From assembly GCA_012519155.1 (NCBI GenBank), contig JAAYQS010000031.1, forward strand, positions 1 to 41,733: DNA of 41,733 bases, written 5' to 3'. A program made the position numbers and the translations under genes. Below the pieces are notes generated by a model that saw nothing but the letters and a program-made list of their open reading frames with translations, did not search any database and had not been told where the DNA came from. The DNA is from Clostridiales bacterium (lineage in GTDB: Bacteria; Bacillota; Clostridia; Clostridiales; Clostridiaceae). The stretch's first letter is position 1. Every line of letters starts with the position of its first letter. Positions 1-8,836 of the stretch are shown one piece after another.

Positions 1-53
1 TGGGTTTAGAATAAGTTGTGATTATATTTTTCATAGCAAAAAAATTTTATCAC

Positions 54-100
54 AAAAAGAGGATTTTTACTCATTTACATGAACAAAAATCCTCTTTTTT
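54..100 (+). terminator. Rho-independent terminator upstream of the pilin-like genes
   Basis: A perfect inverted repeat (AAAGAGGATTTTT / AAAAATCCTCTTT) is followed by a T run. It probably ends a transcript that enters from the left of the window. Nothing coding is visible in bases 1-53. Confidence 0.75.
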
Positions 101-105
101 CATTT

Positions 106-136
106 AGGGGTTATTTCACAGCCCCTTCTTTTTTTT
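106..136 (+). terminator. Second hairpin with T8 tract, possible attenuator
   Basis: AGGGG and CCCCT form a 5-bp GC-rich stem around an 11-nt loop, followed by a T tract ending near 136. It lies just after the first terminator and about 120 bp before the first pilin start. It could be a second terminator or a leader attenuator for the pilus genes. I see no recognisable riboswitch core here. Confidence 0.45.
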
Positions 137-256
137 GTTAAATAAAAATTAACGAAAGGAATCTTAAGACACATACTATAGGTGGCGATATTTAAGTAAG
201 AATGTTTTGTTTAATAAATTTTTTGCATATTTTTTAGTTTTAGGAGGTAAAAAATT

Positions 257-1395
257 ATGAAGAAAAAGGGTGTAACACTTATAGAAATAATAATATCTAT
301 GGCACTTATGACTGTGCTTTTAATTCCAGCTGCTAATGTTGTTATTACAGCAAAAAAACTAATACAACTGCTGAAATAAAGAAAGAAGCAACAGAAATAG
401 GCCAAAATGTAATGGAAAATATAAGAGATTTAACGGGTGTCGAAATAAGTAAAAATGGTAATGGAAATTTAAAAGCTATATATACAAATAGATTTGATTT
501 ATTAACATGTATTGAAAAATCTGCAACTGGTGATGCAAAATATACAAAAAATGAAGTAAATAAGAAAGGTGAATCTTATGAACTTAATATAGATAAAACT
601 GTTAATGGGGGAATATCGAATTATTCTTATGATGTACCTTATAAAGATTATAAAAAGAAATACAAGGTAGAAATTATTCCAGAACTAATACAAGAATATA
701 AGAATCAAGATGATTCAAAAAATTATACAAAAAAACAATCATATGTTCCAAATATAGATACAGAAAGTGATGTAGTAAGTGATAAATGTAAAAAAGATTA
801 TGATTTAATAGTAAAAATGACAAATGATTATAACATAATTTTAGATGAAGATGATTATAAGGGTAATAAGTCATATGATGAAACAAGTAGCATTGTTTTA
901 GTGCTTAAGGAGCAAAATGGATATGCAGTTGCAGAAATTCATAGAAATAAGGGGACACAAACTAAAATAGATGTTGATCCAGTAGTAATTTATTCAAAGA
1001 AACTTTGTAGTATGGATGAACTTAATAATAAGTATAAGGATAGTGTAAAAATATTATTTTATTTAAGTAATTATAACAGTAAAAATGAAGAGGATTCATA
1101 TAATTTAAATCAGTCTCTTGTGGTGCAAAGTTCAATACATTTTGATAGTGAAACTGGACAAGATTCAGATGCAGCAGAAATTGATGTACTTTCTGGAGAT
1201 AATGCACAAGGGTATCTTGATGTTACTTTTGATGATAGTAGTTATGTTCATAGTAGCAATTATTTTATGCCTGAAGGAAAAGCTAATAGAACAGGAAATT
1301 TATATTCATTTACTATAAAAGTTACTTTAGGTGGAGAAGAAAAATTTTCTGGAAAGACAACAGCTATTATAAATAAAACAAATGGCGATTTTTAG
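257..1395 (+). pseudogene. Type IV prepilin-like protein, split by a -1 shift in an A7 run
   Basis: The start at 257 follows a strong AGGAGG site and encodes a classic prepilin leader: MKKKG, then VTLIEIIISMALM, with the conserved Glu at mature position 5 and a hydrophobic helix. That reading frame stops at 377-379. The rest of the protein (AKKTNTTAEIKKEATEIGQ onward, to 1395) lies in the -1 frame and meets it at the run of seven A at 352-358. One extra A would restore a single protein of about 379 aa. The body (roughly 330 aa) is rich in Asn, Lys and Asp and has no domain I recognise, as is usual for large minor pilins. The next gene starts 12 bp downstream, so this heads a pilus-related operon. 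The zero-frame codons AAA AAA after GCA form an A-AAA-AAA slippery heptamer, so the shift could be a real mutation, recoding or transcriptional slippage, or an assembly error. The first ATG in the second frame (412) has no Shine-Dalgarno site and would lack the leader. Confidence 0.75.
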
Positions 1396-1407
1396 GAGGA
1401 GTTTTAA

Positions 1408-3810
1408 ATGAAAAAGAAAAAACGTGCTTCAACATATATAATTGTCGTTTTCATGGCATCAGCAATAATCACAGTAGGAACAGCAGTATTAACACTCGTT
1501 ATAGCAGATGTAAAAGCAAGAGTAGAGGAAAGCAGACAAATTCAAAATCTTTATGGATCTGATTCTAATTTGGATTTGGTTTATTCTATAATTTTAAAAA
1601 ATTCTGATGCTGCAGTTAATTATGCAAATGCTAAAGTTTATAAAGAATATGGAAATAATGAAAGTATAGATTATAATAAATTAAATAAAAATTTTAAAAA
1701 ATATTTTTTAGAGTTTTTAGGAGATGGTGCAAGCAGTGAAGAGTTTGCTAATATAACTACTAATACACTATATTATGGAATTGTTAATAGAAAATATATG
1801 TTATATACAAAAAGTGAAATAGAGGATAATGATGATGTAAAAAAAGAAAATAGGGCTAATAAAGGTTACTATAATATGCAAGATATTAAATATAATAATG
1901 GTGATACGGATATTCAAGAAAGCAAAATAAAAGTTACAAGCTATGTAGTTGATAGCAAAAACAACAAAATAACAATGCAGGTAGAATCAACATTTAATTC
2001 AAAAATAACTGCTGTACATAAATTGTCAAATGAAAGAACAATATCTACTAAGTATACAATTAAGGCACCAGATTATGCAGATGATATAAAGAGAGATGCT
2101 GAAAAGGTAGCAGTAAATAAATATCAAGTTCAAAGTGGACTTTATGTAGATAAAAATTTATATGTAGATAAATCTGATTTAACAATAAATGGAGTAACCT
2201 GGGTTAAGGGTCAAGAAACTTCTTTAAATGAAAATTCTTACCATGCTTATGATAAATATAATAATGGAATAAAAATAAATGAAGGAACATTAAATGTAAA
2301 TGGCAATTTATCAACTAATGAAACATTATCTTTAAGTAATAAGGGACAATTTAACAGTTTAAATGGGAATGTATATGTGGAAAATCTTTATTTAGGACCA
2401 GGAATGAGGGTTGAAACTTCAGAAAAGGAACTTTATAAGGATAATTCATTAAAAGTAAATAATGATGTAGTAACTAATAATGATTTAACTATGGATGCAA
2501 AAAATAGCAATATAGCCATAGATGGTAGTTACTATGGTATTAGTGATAAAAGTGAAAATAAAAATGGAAATAAGACAAAAGCTGCATATAATTCAAGTAG
2601 CATAATAATTAATACAAATGATAATTCAACTATAAATATAAATAAGGATGCATATTTATGTGGTTTAGCTTACATGGATTTTAATGATGATAAAAGCTAT
2701 TATAAAACAGGTGAGTCTATAGCTATTATAGGTAATTATGAAGCTTATACAAAGAAAGTTAAAAGTGAATCATACAAAGATAGTGAATATAATTTTAGTA
2801 GTCATAAGGTAAATGGATATGATAATCCGCTAGAACTTATTGAACTTGCAAATTCAGATAATGATACTGAATTTAAAACAAATCATTTTATAGAATATTA
2901 TACAAGTGAAGAAAATACTATAAGAGATGGTGGTATTAATATAGGTGGAGATGTTTATACTCTAGGTGCAGGAAATTATAAAGATTCTAAGGGAAATAAA
3001 TTAATAAAAAAATCATCATTGTTAGATAATTTTAATGTAAATGATGAAATTAATAAAAGAAAAGCCGAATATGGTATTAATGTATTTAATTTAGGTTTTG
3101 TGCCTGGTTCTGATGGAAAAGATATTTATGATAATGTAATAAATGATGAAGTATCTACAAATGAAATATCAGAAAATTTAAAAACATTAGAAAGTCAGAT
3201 TAATTTTGACAGTTTACCAAAGAATAATGAATTTAAGAACTTTAATAGAAATAATACAATAAATGAAAAGTTTGGATATTCTATTTTAGATGGTGATAAT
3301 AAAAATAAAGATTTTAATGTGCTTATATTAGAAAATGGTGTTTTAAAATCTAAGTCAAGTAGTGGTGAAGAGGTACTTATGGATTTAAAGTCACATGATC
3401 CTAATTATTTAGGTAAAATTAAAGCTGTTATTATAACAAAGGGTGATTTTGTTATAAAAGGGAATAATGATATATATGGATGCGTAATAGTAGGAGGCAA
3501 TCTTTATGTAGAGGGAGATGGGAAAAATACTATTAATTATGATAAAAATGTAATACAAAATATTATGGCTTATAATAATGATACATATAAAAATATATTT
3601 AAAAAGGATGCTTATTGTAATGCAGAAGATAAAGCCACTATAGAAATAGGTGAAAAGGACAGCATATTATATACAGAAGATGGCTGGTATGATGCAAGTA
3701 CTTATTTAAAATGCGGTCTTTGGAAGCTTAAAGGTTCTAATGGAAATGTAATAAATATAAAAAATGATAAAGAAAACAATGAATCTCATAAAAATAGTAA
3801 TGAAAATTAA
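1408..3810 (+). CDS. PilX-like pilus-associated surface protein
   Basis: 800 aa, start supported by AGGAGG nine bases upstream. The N terminus is basic (KKKKR) followed by one hydrophobic helix at about residues 10-33 and then a polar helical stretch, the layout of PilX-type minor pilins, though without a clear G/E5 prepilin site. The body has short alternating hydrophobic/Gly-Asn stretches (for example ININEGTLNVNGNL-like segments and GDFVIKGNNDIYGCVIVGG near residues 675-700) that look like a right-handed beta-helix, as seen in polymer-like PilX C-terminal domains. It sits between the prepilin-like gene and the 1008-aa gene with short spacers, so all three are probably co-transcribed. Likely exported and membrane-tethered; the exact pilus role is inferred from position. 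Confidence 0.6.
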   Translation: MKKKKRASTYIIVVFMASAIITVGTAVLTLVIADVKARVEESRQIQNLYGSDSNLDLVYSIILKNSDAAVNYANAKVYKEYGNNESIDYNKLNKNFKKYFLEFLGDGASSEEFANITTNTLYYGIVNRKYMLYTKSEIEDNDDVKKENRANKGYYNMQDIKYNNGDTDIQESKIKVTSYVVDSKNNKITMQVESTFNSKITAVHKLSNERTISTKYTIKAPDYADDIKRDAEKVAVNKYQVQSGLYVDKNLYVDKSDLTINGVTWVKGQETSLNENSYHAYDKYNNGIKINEGTLNVNGNLSTNETLSLSNKGQFNSLNGNVYVENLYLGPGMRVETSEKELYKDNSLKVNNDVVTNNDLTMDAKNSNIAIDGSYYGISDKSENKNGNKTKAAYNSSSIIINTNDNSTININKDAYLCGLAYMDFNDDKSYYKTGESIAIIGNYEAYTKKVKSESYKDSEYNFSSHKVNGYDNPLELIELANSDNDTEFKTNHFIEYYTSEENTIRDGGINIGGDVYTLGAGNYKDSKGNKLIKKSSLLDNFNVNDEINKRKAEYGINVFNLGFVPGSDGKDIYDNVINDEVSTNEISENLKTLESQINFDSLPKNNEFKNFNRNNTINEKFGYSILDGDNKNKDFNVLILENGVLKSKSSSGEEVLMDLKSHDPNYLGKIKAVIITKGDFVIKGNNDIYGCVIVGGNLYVEGDGKNTINYDKNVIQNIMAYNNDTYKNIFKKDAYCNAEDKATIEIGEKDSILYTEDGWYDASTYLKCGLWKLKGSNGNVINIKNDKENNESHKNSNEN

Positions 3811-3830
3811 GTGAATGGAGGTGATAATAA

Positions 3831-6800
3831 ATGAATTTTAAGGATAATAATAAATTTAGAACATTAAGCATAATATTAATCGTTATGTTTATATCAAGTT
3901 TTATAAATATACCTTTTTCAAATACGGATAAAAATGAGGCTAAAGCTCAGGCAATTGTAAATAATAAAATTGATTATTCAGATGAATTAGATACTATAAA
4001 GGTTTTAGAAATAGGCCCTGGTAATAATTCTCAATTAACAGGGGAATCATATTCAGATGGTCAAATGCCAACTGAAACTCAAAAAGTTATAAATGGGAAA
4101 AAGGTATCTATAACATATGTTAGTATGCCATTATTTATAAGCATGGTTGATGATATAGAAGGGTTATATGATGTTGTTGTTATTTCAAATAATATTAAGG
4201 CTTTAAATAATAAATATGATAAGACAAAGAAATTTAGGCAATATACAAATCCTCAAAGTGAAGTAAGGAAAGGTAATATATGGGCAAGCGAAGAATTTTT
4301 GGAAGATAATAGTAAAAGTTTTATAGAATATTATTCAGAAAATGACATAACAAAAAAAAGAGCTAAAAATATAACCAACATGATAGATAAGGGTCAGCTT
4401 GTTTATATTGACAATAGTATATTATCAAGTAATTTAAGCAGTACAAATCTTTATAATATTTTTAATAATGTAAATAAAGATAATTTTATAAAGATTAATT
4501 CTAGTGGATTAACCACAGTTAATTTGCTTAAACAATATGAAAGTATAGGAAAAATTAGACCTGAAATAAAAGAGATATATGTTCCAAAAGATGAAAGTAT
4601 TTCGGACGGAAAAGTTAATAATGAAAGAAATATGGAATTTAAAATAAAAGTGAAATCTAAAAATAGTCAAAAAATAAGATTTAAATTATATCTTGATGTT
4701 AATTATGATGGACTTTATACTGAGGATGAATTAATGAAAACAATAGATGAAGATAGTAGTAATGAATTCAAAGAATATGAATTTAGTTATAAAGTTGTAA
4801 AATCATATGTTGGATTGCTTCCATGGAAATTAGAAGTTGTAAATATAAATGAAGATGGCAGCGAATCAACAAAGTCATTTGCAGAATATAATGTAAAATT
4901 TAAAGCACAAAATGGTGCAAGAAAAATTAGAGTTTTGCAGATTTATCCTAATGTAGTAACTCATAAAAATGAAGGTGAAGGTGAAACAGAGTATAGTACT
5001 ACGCTTTCATCAAATACTAAATTTGAAAATTTGTTAAGTAATATTAAGGATGATTATAATATAACAATTGATAATATTTCTACGGATGAATTTTGCAAGG
5101 AAATTAATTATGGATCTATTGATGGCTGGAAAAAACTTGAAGAAAATTATGAAATGATTATTATTGGATTTTGTGATAACTATAACAATGAAGATTTTGA
5201 TAATTATTTATATAATAATGCATTAGAAAATATTAAAAAATTTGTTAAAGATGGAAATAGTCTTATGCTTACTCATGATACATTATCTTTTTATAAAGGA
5301 AAAGCTGTAAATCTTACAAAAAAATTTAGAGATTATTCAGGGCAATCAAGATATGCTGATCCTTTTAGAAATGGCGATGAAAGTAATTTATATAGGCAAT
5401 ATGAGTATGACCAGCAAACCAATTCATATTCATACAAAATAAAAAATATATATCATGATAGTATATTAAATAATAAAAAATATACTTATGGTGAAACATT
5501 GCTTAGTAAAGATGGTGATAATAAAACTTGGAATGGTGGAGGATTCCTTTATAATTCTACTATGTCTTTTAAAGTAAAAAACATAAATAATGGACCTATA
5601 ACAGAATATCCTTATGATTTAACTAAGCAAGCTGCAAGAAGTAGTGATTTATCAGGTGTAAAAGATAAAGGGTATATAAGTGTATCAAAAACACATAGGC
5701 AATTTTTTCAATTAAATTTAGAAGATGAAGATTTAGTGCCATGGTATAATATTACTCCAACCAAAGGATATATATTGCAAGGACATGCAGGTGGCAATGC
5801 AGCAGCAGGTGGTGATTTTAGTTCTAATGATTCAAGAAATTTTTATTATACATACTCAAAAGGAAATATAACATATTCAGGAACTGGACATGAAGGTGTT
5901 AGTAATGTAGATGAAGAATTAAGACTTCTTGTAAATACAATAGTAAAGGCATATAGAGGTGCAAATCATAGACCTGATATTGAAAATACTATAGAAGTTA
6001 AAGATAAAAATGAAAATTTAGTGGAAGAGGAAATAAAAAAAGATACTACTTCTCCTGTTTATGCAAAAAGATCAGAAGATTATGTCTTTTATACAACTCC
6101 ATCAGATGAAGATTTAGATAAAGTAAAGGTAAATATTACAGCAAATGGACAAGTTATAAATAATATAAAAATAGCAGATACAGATGAAAATTATGATGGT
6201 AGTCTTATAAGTTCAGATACAAAATTAAAAGTTACAATACCTAAAAGTGTATATAAAAATTCTTTACCTGGAGATTATGTAAAAATAGTAACAACTGTAA
6301 CAGATGAATTTGATAAATCAAGCAGCAATGTATTTTATTTAAAGATAGATGATATAAATCCAACTGTTACTCATGGTATTATTGAATCAGAGGATAAAGA
6401 TGGATATATCAGTATAAATTCAACTGAAACATCACCTAGAGTTAGAACACATGATACAGTTAAGTTTGGAGGCATAGCAACAGATGTATATTGTACAAAT
6501 GGGCGAGATGCTAAGTTTAAATTAAGTATTTCAGATGATATTGATGTATCTGGTGATGTAGTAGTTTATAGAATATTAAATAATAATGGAAGTATAATAA
6601 GAAGTAATGAATGGAAAATGACATACAATAATAGTGATAAATCTTATTATTTAAATTTAAATTATGATGAGGTTACCTCTATTGGAAAAGTGGAATCAGA
6701 AGGAATGACTTTTATTGTAAAATACAATGGTTATATGAAAGCTAAATCTACTAATATTAGAAGAGATTTCATTAATAAATTATATGTAAATTCAATTGAA

Positions 6801-6857
6801 GCATATGCTAATGTGTATATGCAGGACTTTAATATTGATACAGTACCATTATTTTAA
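3831..6857 (+). CDS. Large exported protein with DUF5057-like domains
   Basis: 1008 aa with a GGAGGTGAT Shine-Dalgarno site just upstream. An N-terminal hydrophobic segment at about residues 12-30 acts as signal or anchor. Two segments begin with a similar beta strand, IKVLEIGPG near residue 56 and RKIRVLQIYPN near residue 364. The second leads into a region with FVKDGNSLMLTHDTL, which I associate with the clostridial DUF5057 family found beside pilus genes. The C-terminal 300 residues look like Ig-type beta domains. It is the third gene of the pilin-like operon, with a 20-bp spacer, and is followed by a terminator. Biochemical function unknown; a role as a pilus tip or surface-display component is inference from context. 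Confidence 0.6.
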   Translation: MNFKDNNKFRTLSIILIVMFISSFINIPFSNTDKNEAKAQAIVNNKIDYSDELDTIKVLEIGPGNNSQLTGESYSDGQMPTETQKVINGKKVSITYVSMPLFISMVDDIEGLYDVVVISNNIKALNNKYDKTKKFRQYTNPQSEVRKGNIWASEEFLEDNSKSFIEYYSENDITKKRAKNITNMIDKGQLVYIDNSILSSNLSSTNLYNIFNNVNKDNFIKINSSGLTTVNLLKQYESIGKIRPEIKEIYVPKDESISDGKVNNERNMEFKIKVKSKNSQKIRFKLYLDVNYDGLYTEDELMKTIDEDSSNEFKEYEFSYKVVKSYVGLLPWKLEVVNINEDGSESTKSFAEYNVKFKAQNGARKIRVLQIYPNVVTHKNEGEGETEYSTTLSSNTKFENLLSNIKDDYNITIDNISTDEFCKEINYGSIDGWKKLEENYEMIIIGFCDNYNNEDFDNYLYNNALENIKKFVKDGNSLMLTHDTLSFYKGKAVNLTKKFRDYSGQSRYADPFRNGDESNLYRQYEYDQQTNSYSYKIKNIYHDSILNNKKYTYGETLLSKDGDNKTWNGGGFLYNSTMSFKVKNINNGPITEYPYDLTKQAARSSDLSGVKDKGYISVSKTHRQFFQLNLEDEDLVPWYNITPTKGYILQGHAGGNAAAGGDFSSNDSRNFYYTYSKGNITYSGTGHEGVSNVDEELRLLVNTIVKAYRGANHRPDIENTIEVKDKNENLVEEEIKKDTTSPVYAKRSEDYVFYTTPSDEDLDKVKVNITANGQVINNIKIADTDENYDGSLISSDTKLKVTIPKSVYKNSLPGDYVKIVTTVTDEFDKSSSNVFYLKIDDINPTVTHGIIESEDKDGYISINSTETSPRVRTHDTVKFGGIATDVYCTNGRDAKFKLSISDDIDVSGDVVVYRILNNNGSIIRSNEWKMTYNNSDKSYYLNLNYDEVTSIGKVESEGMTFIVKYNGYMKAKSTNIRRDFINKLYVNSIEAYANVYMQDFNIDTVPLF

Positions 6858-6860
6858 AAA

Positions 6861-6898
6861 AATAAGTCTTAGGCAAAAAGCTTAAGGCTTATTTTTTA
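6861..6898 (+). terminator. Terminator of the pilin-like operon
   Basis: AATAAGTCTTAGGC and GCTTAAGGCTTATT pair (with G-U pairs) around a short A-rich loop and are followed by T6. Confidence 0.75.
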
Positions 6899-6907
6899 TG
6901 GTATAAT
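6899..6907 (+). promoter_or_regulatory. Extended -10 promoter for the DMT transporter
   Basis: TGGTATAAT is a perfect extended -10 (TGn plus TATAAT), 24 bp before the transporter start and directly after the terminator. No good -35 is visible, which is normal for extended -10 promoters. Confidence 0.5.
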
Positions 6908-6931
6908 TTTTATATTGGAGGCAGAACAAAT

Positions 6932-7861
6932 ATGGATAAAGTTAAATTTTATACAAATAAAATAAACATAGTAATACTTGCATGTATAAGCTGTATATTG
7001 TGGGGAAGTGCATACCCAGCAATTAAAATAGGGTATGAACTTTTTAATATTGAATCATCAGATATAGGAGGCAAACTTATTTTTGCAGGAGTTAGGTTTT
7101 TTATTGCAGGGATAATAGTACTTTTATTTGAAATAATAAATAAAAAAGAAAGTTTAATGCTTAATAAGAAAAGTTTCAAGAAGGTATTAACTCTTGGAAT
7201 TATTCAAACAACTCTTCAATATACATTTTTTTATGTGGGAATGGCGTATGTGGCAGGTGTAAGAGGGTCAATACTTAATGGAACTGGAACATTTTTTAGC
7301 ATAATATTAGCTCATTTTATTTATAAGAATGATTCTATTAGTTTTAATAAATTATTAGGTTGTATAATAGGATTTGCCGGAGTTGTTATAATTAACCTTA
7401 ATGGAAGTTTTTTTCTTGGAAGTGATTTTACATTTAAGGGAGAAGGATGTATTATTTTAGCTGCATTAATGTTTTCTGTATCATCTATATATGGAAAAAG
7501 TATAACAAAGGAAATATCTCCTACTATAACTACAGGTTATCAACTTGCCTTAGGTGGTTTTATTTTAATAATCATTGGCTTTGTTTTGGGTGGAAGACTT
7601 ACTGGCTTTACATTAAAATCTACAAGCCTTTTAATATACATGGCACTTATATCTTCAGTAGCCTTTGCACTATGGACTGAGCTTTTAAAATATAATAAAG
7701 TAAGTTCAATATCAATATTTAATTTTCTTGTTCCTGTTTTTGGAAGCATACTTTCAGCAATATTTCTTAAGGAAAATTTATTTGATATAAAAGTGTTAAT
7801 ATCTTTAATATTAGTTTGCATAGGTATATTTTTAGTTTATAGAGAAAAAAATTACAAGTAA
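6932..7861 (+). CDS. DMT-superfamily (EamA) transporter
   Basis: 309 aa, start preceded by GGAGG. About ten hydrophobic helices in two homologous halves, each an EamA-type repeat; the first helix carries CILWGSAYPAIKIG, a common EamA signature (W-G-S-x-Y/F). The second half begins near residue 165 (EGCIILAALMFSVSSIYGK). Length and topology match drug/metabolite exporters of the inner membrane. Substrate cannot be told from sequence. It has its own promoter and is separated from the next gene by about 105 bp, so it is probably monocistronic. Confidence 0.85.
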   Translation: MDKVKFYTNKINIVILACISCILWGSAYPAIKIGYELFNIESSDIGGKLIFAGVRFFIAGIIVLLFEIINKKESLMLNKKSFKKVLTLGIIQTTLQYTFFYVGMAYVAGVRGSILNGTGTFFSIILAHFIYKNDSISFNKLLGCIIGFAGVVIINLNGSFFLGSDFTFKGEGCIILAALMFSVSSIYGKSITKEISPTITTGYQLALGGFILIIIGFVLGGRLTGFTLKSTSLLIYMALISSVAFALWTELLKYNKVSSISIFNFLVPVFGSILSAIFLKENLFDIKVLISLILVCIGIFLVYREKNYK

Positions 7862-7966
7862 GTTTAACAATATTTTAATTTTTATATTATGGTAAATAAG
7901 AGCATTATTTATTATAATTTATTTATTAAATATTTTGCTTGATTATGTTTAAGAAAGGAATATGTG

Positions 7967-8650
7967 ATGATTAGAAATGAAAATTATAAAACAGCAGAAG
8001 AAATAGAAAATGAAAAAATACAAAAAATAGAACAGGAAAGAAAAAAGATAGAGCAAGAAAAAAGAGAAAAACAAGAGTACTTTGAAAAAAATAGAGAAAA
8101 AATAAAAAAAGAAAAGGCTAAATCAATGGCAAAGGATTTAATAATATGTGCAGTATTTGCAGTGATATTATGCGTTCTTATAAACAAATTTATTTTATTT
8201 AAGGCATATATCCCATCAGAATCTATGGTGCCAACATTAAACAAAGGTGATCAGATTTTTGTAACTAGAATATACAATACAGGTAATATCAAAAGAGGAG
8301 ATATTGTAGTATTTAAATCAGAAGAATTAAATGATACGTTAATAAAGAGAGTAATAGGAATTCCAGGAGACAGAATTGTAATATCACATGGAAAAGTTTC
8401 GGTAAATGGAGAAGAAATAGACGAAAAATATGTAGTAAATGCAGATAATTCTGATAAACGTGATGGTACTTATTATGTTCCTGATGATTCTTTCTTTTTT
8501 TTAGGTGATAATAGGCCAATATCAGATGATGCAGGGTTATGGAAAAATCCATTTATTAAAAAAAGTGAAATAATAGGTAAGGCGCAAATTAGAGTTTATC
8601 CTTTTAGCAGTTTTGGATTTATAGAAAAGGATAATAAAAATGAAAATTAA
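7967..8650 (+). CDS. lepB: Signal peptidase I with a long N-terminal charged coiled coil
   Basis: 227 aa from the ATG at 7967. A GTG one codon earlier (7964) is in frame, but the ATG is better spaced from AAAGG. Residues 1-50 are an almost uninterrupted Glu/Lys/Gln helix, predicted coiled coil on the cytoplasmic side, followed by one membrane segment (about 57-79). The catalytic core has the Ser-Lys dyad: the Ser of PSESM (residue 86) and the Lys of IKRVIGIPGD (residue 127), then the GDNRPISDDA box. It removes signal peptides from exported preproteins on the outer face of the membrane. The many secreted proteins in this window are plausible substrates. The charged N-terminal extension is unusual compared with typical ~180-aa single-TM Gram-positive enzymes. 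Confidence 0.93.
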   Translation: MIRNENYKTAEEIENEKIQKIEQERKKIEQEKREKQEYFEKNREKIKKEKAKSMAKDLIICAVFAVILCVLINKFILFKAYIPSESMVPTLNKGDQIFVTRIYNTGNIKRGDIVVFKSEELNDTLIKRVIGIPGDRIVISHGKVSVNGEEIDEKYVVNADNSDKRDGTYYVPDDSFFFLGDNRPISDDAGLWKNPFIKKSEIIGKAQIRVYPFSSFGFIEKDNKNEN

Positions 8651-8656
8651 CTAATA

Positions 8657-8691
8657 AAAGATTGTTCTTATTTTTAAGAACAGTCTTTTTT
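8657..8691 (+). terminator. Terminator after lepB
   Basis: AAGATTGTTCTT and AAGAACAGTCTT pair around a T-rich loop and lead into T6. Confidence 0.8.
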
Positions 8692-8751
8692 GTGTATAAA
8701 TATTAACATTGTGTTAATTTTTGCTTCAACCATAACATTTTTATAAATATG

Positions 8752-8783
8752 TTAACAATTAGTTTTAAAAATTGTGGTATATT
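8752..8783 (+). promoter_or_regulatory. Candidate promoter for the phosphodiester glycosidase gene
   Basis: TGGTATATT is an extended -10 at 8775-8783. TTAACA at 8752-8757 is a possible -35, but the 20-bp spacer is long, so the extended -10 is the stronger evidence. It lies about 55 bp before the start codon. Confidence 0.4.
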
Positions 8784-8836
8784 ATTAGAGGATAAAATAA
8801 TAGAGCAATTTATTAGATAAAAATAGGCGGAAATTT

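Noticed and set aside
1..256. c-di-GMP riboswitch upstream of the pilin-like operon
   Set aside because: I looked for GEMM-I or GEMM-II conserved blocks because they precede pilus genes in other clostridia; none is recognisable.
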